A stretch of DNA of 64,000 bases from Gemmobacter lanyuensis (GTDB lineage Bacteria > Pseudomonadota > Alphaproteobacteria > Rhodobacterales > Rhodobacteraceae): assembly GCF_014652355.1 (NCBI RefSeq), contig NZ_BMYQ01000007.1, forward strand, positions 124,001 through 188,000, in the 5' to 3' direction. Shown piece by piece: positions 62,626 through 64,000 of this stretch. Within the stretch, counting starts at the first letter, position 1. Each line of letters starts with the position of its first letter. The translations under genes and the position numbers were made by a program. The notes below the pieces were generated by a model. The model made no database searches. It saw nothing but the letters and a program-made list of their open reading frames with translations, and was not told the DNA's origin.

Positions 62626-63873
62626 TTGCACCACGCCACCCCCTTGATCACCACCATTGTTGCGGGCCTTGGTCTGGCATTTCTTTTCGGACTGCTGGCA
62701 CAGCGCCTGCGGCTGCCACTGATCGCCGGATATTTGTGCGCAGGCATGGTGATCGGGCCGTTCACTCCGGGGTTCGTGGCCGATTCCGCCTTGGCGAGCG
62801 AGCTGGCAGAACTTGGGGTGATCTTGCTCATGTTCGGGGTGGGCCTGCATTTCTCGGCCCGGGAACTGGTTTCCGTCAAGGCCATCGCGGTGCCGGGGGC
62901 CTTGGTGCAGATCGCGGTTGCGACGGGGGCGGGAACCCTGACCGGGGCCCTGCTTGGCTGGGGCATCGGGGCGGGGCTGATCTTCGGGCTTGCGCTCTCG
63001 GTTGCGTCGACTGTGGTGCTGCTGCGCGCCCTGCAGGAACGCGGTCTTGTTCAGACCGAGCGGGGCCGGATCGCGGTCGGCTGGCTGGTGGTCGAGGATC
63101 TGGCCATGGTGCTGGCGCTGGTGATGATCCCGCCCCTGGCCGGGGTCCTCGGCGGAACCGCCCTTCCGGTCAGCGACGAAGCGGCCGAAGTCGCGCGGAT
63201 GGGGCTTGGCCCGGTTGCCGCGACGCTCTTGGTGACGGGTGTCAAGGTTTCGGCTTTCTTTCTGGTGATGCTGCTGGTGGGGCGGCGCCTCATCCCGTGG
63301 CTGCTGGATCATGTCGCGCAATCAGGATCGCGCGAGCTGTTCCGCCTTGCCGTCTTGGCGATTGCGCTTGGCGTAGCCTTCGGCTCTTCCGCGATCTTCG
63401 GTGTATCCTTCGCGCTCGGCGCCTTTTTCGCGGGCATGGTCATGGCCGGATCAACGCTTTCGGCGCAGGCCATGAAGGATGTGATGCCCCTGCGGGATGC
63501 CTTTGCCGTGCTGTTCTTCGTCTCGGTCGGGATGCTGTTCAACCCGCAGATTCTGATCGAGAATCCGGGCGCTGTGCTGATGACCATCCTCGTCATTCTG
63601 GTGGTGAAATCTGCGGCGGCCTGGGGGATCATGCGGCTCTTTGGCCATCCGGATGACCGTGCGCTGACCATCGCGGCAAGTCTTGCCCAGATTGGTGAGT
63701 TTTCCTTCATCCTGATCGTGATGGGGGTCGATCTGGCCATTGTCCCGCCCGAAGCGCGCGATCTGGTGGTTGCGGGGGCTATGGCTTCGATCCTCGTCAA
63801 CCCCTTGTTGTTTCGCGCGATCGACCGCCGCTTCCCGTTGCCGCGCCCCGCAACGTCTGCCGTCGATGACTGA
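62626..63873 (+). CDS. ybaL: YbaL/Kef-type cation:proton antiporter without RCK domain
   Basis: A 415-residue monovalent cation:proton antiporter-2 protein with about 12 membrane helices. The start is TTG at 62626: GGAGG lies 5 bases upstream and the resulting HHATPLITTIVAGL matches the start of Escherichia coli YbaL. An ATG at 62578 has no ribosome site. GVGLHFSARELVSVKAIA, VASTVVLLRAL and SLAQIGEFSFIL are typical of the group. E. coli YbaL has about 558 residues because of a C-terminal TrkA-N (RCK) domain; here it ends after the last helix. Confidence 0.88.
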   Translation: MHHATPLITTIVAGLGLAFLFGLLAQRLRLPLIAGYLCAGMVIGPFTPGFVADSALASELAELGVILLMFGVGLHFSARELVSVKAIAVPGALVQIAVATGAGTLTGALLGWGIGAGLIFGLALSVASTVVLLRALQERGLVQTERGRIAVGWLVVEDLAMVLALVMIPPLAGVLGGTALPVSDEAAEVARMGLGPVAATLLVTGVKVSAFFLVMLLVGRRLIPWLLDHVAQSGSRELFRLAVLAIALGVAFGSSAIFGVSFALGAFFAGMVMAGSTLSAQAMKDVMPLRDAFAVLFFVSVGMLFNPQILIENPGAVLMTILVILVVKSAAAWGIMRLFGHPDDRALTIAASLAQIGEFSFILIVMGVDLAIVPPEARDLVVAGAMASILVNPLLFRAIDRRFPLPRPATSAVDD

Positions 63874-63969
63874 TCCGGCAGACCACCGCCGATATCGAGA
63901 GATGCCATTGCGGGCGAGCGCGGCTTGTGCCAATTCCGCGCCTTCGTAGAAACAGGACAACAAGAAACG

Positions 63970-64000
63970 ATGACCACTCCCCTGAATCTGTCGGAACAAG
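63970..64000 (+). CDS. Possible start of a gene at the right edge
   Basis: An ATG at 63970 opens ten codons reading MTTPLNLSEQ to the edge, 96 bases after the antiporter stop. AGGA lies about 11 bases upstream, which is far for a ribosome site. No family can be named from so little, and the call rests only on the spacing and an open frame. Confidence 0.25.
   Translation, partial: MTTPLNLSEQ

Noticed and set aside
1-64000. tRNA, rRNA, insertion sequences, integrases, phage genes and CRISPR arrays
   Set aside because: None was recognised. The dispersed hairpin repeats have no transposase and no target duplications that I could see.

Overview
The window is about 64 kb of GC-rich (roughly 65%), densely packed bacterial DNA. 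Gene content points to an alphaproteobacterium, most likely a member of the Rhodobacterales. The evidence is a chvE-gguABC/gbpR sugar locus of the Agrobacterium type, a RhaD aldolase-dehydrogenase fusion of the rhizobial type, a complete aerobic (CobG/CobN/CobF) cobalamin cluster, and a dispersed hairpin repeat ending in GGATATTT of a kind I recall from Rhodobacteraceae. No rRNA, tRNA, CRISPR array, insertion sequence or phage gene was seen. The window looks like ordinary chromosome built of metabolic operons.

Layout. (1) 1-5634: L-rhamnose utilisation. A DeoR repressor, a periplasmic sugar-binding protein and the start of its ABC ATPase face left; rhaD and rhaI face right; an inverted-repeat operator lies between them. 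(2) 5668-16754: a nine-gene sugar uptake and oxidation locus on the minus strand (chvE, gguA, gguB, gguC, L-arabinonate dehydratase, sugar 1-dehydrogenase, ketoglutarate-semialdehyde dehydrogenase, SMP-30 lactonase) with the divergent LysR regulator gbpR. Together these can import L-arabinose or D-galactose and oxidise it without phosphorylation; L-arabinose would go to 2-oxoglutarate. (3) 16751-33683: cobalamin synthesis. cobQ, cobO and a CopD-like membrane protein are on the minus strand. A B12 riboswitch then leads DUF1636-cobW-cobN-cobG-cobH-cobI-cobJ-(cobK inverted)-cobL-cobE-cobM-cobB-cobA-cobF on the plus strand, mostly joined by ATGA overlaps.

(4) 33662-36845: a DedA-type membrane protein, a small unknown anchored protein and an orphan Cache-domain histidine kinase. 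(5) 37077-42974: a catabolic operon of unknown substrate (DUF1185, alpha/beta hydrolase, flavin reductase fused to a degenerate Nudix-like domain, LLM flavin oxidoreductase, aldehyde dehydrogenase) with a divergent GntR/FCD regulator and a DUF1330 protein. (6) 42978-47871: a second GntR regulator divergent from pxpA, a pxpB-pxpC fusion and a biotin carboxylase-BCCP fusion. These genes together carry all the domains of a urea-carboxylase-like enzyme, split over two polypeptides, plus a LamB/YcsF protein.

(7) 47891-51858: sulfate/thiosulfate ABC transporter (small leader protein, cysP, cysT, cysW, short cysA) with a divergent Lrp/AsnC regulator and a small serine hydrolase. (8) 53442-59277: an RND efflux operon with two membrane-fusion proteins and a TetR regulator. 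(9) 59311-63873: an RTX serralysin-like protease, an L,D-transpeptidase with a twin-arginine-type leader, an inositol-monophosphatase-family phosphatase, and a YbaL/Kef-type cation antiporter that begins at TTG and lacks the usual RCK domain.

The most unusual points are the split urea-carboxylase-like pxp/biotin operon, the Rut-like flavin operon with a dead Nudix domain, gguC filling the place of the missing 2-keto-3-deoxy-arabinonate dehydratase, the inverted cobK sharing a CATG start with cobL, and a dispersed hairpin repeat read in frame at the start of cobG.
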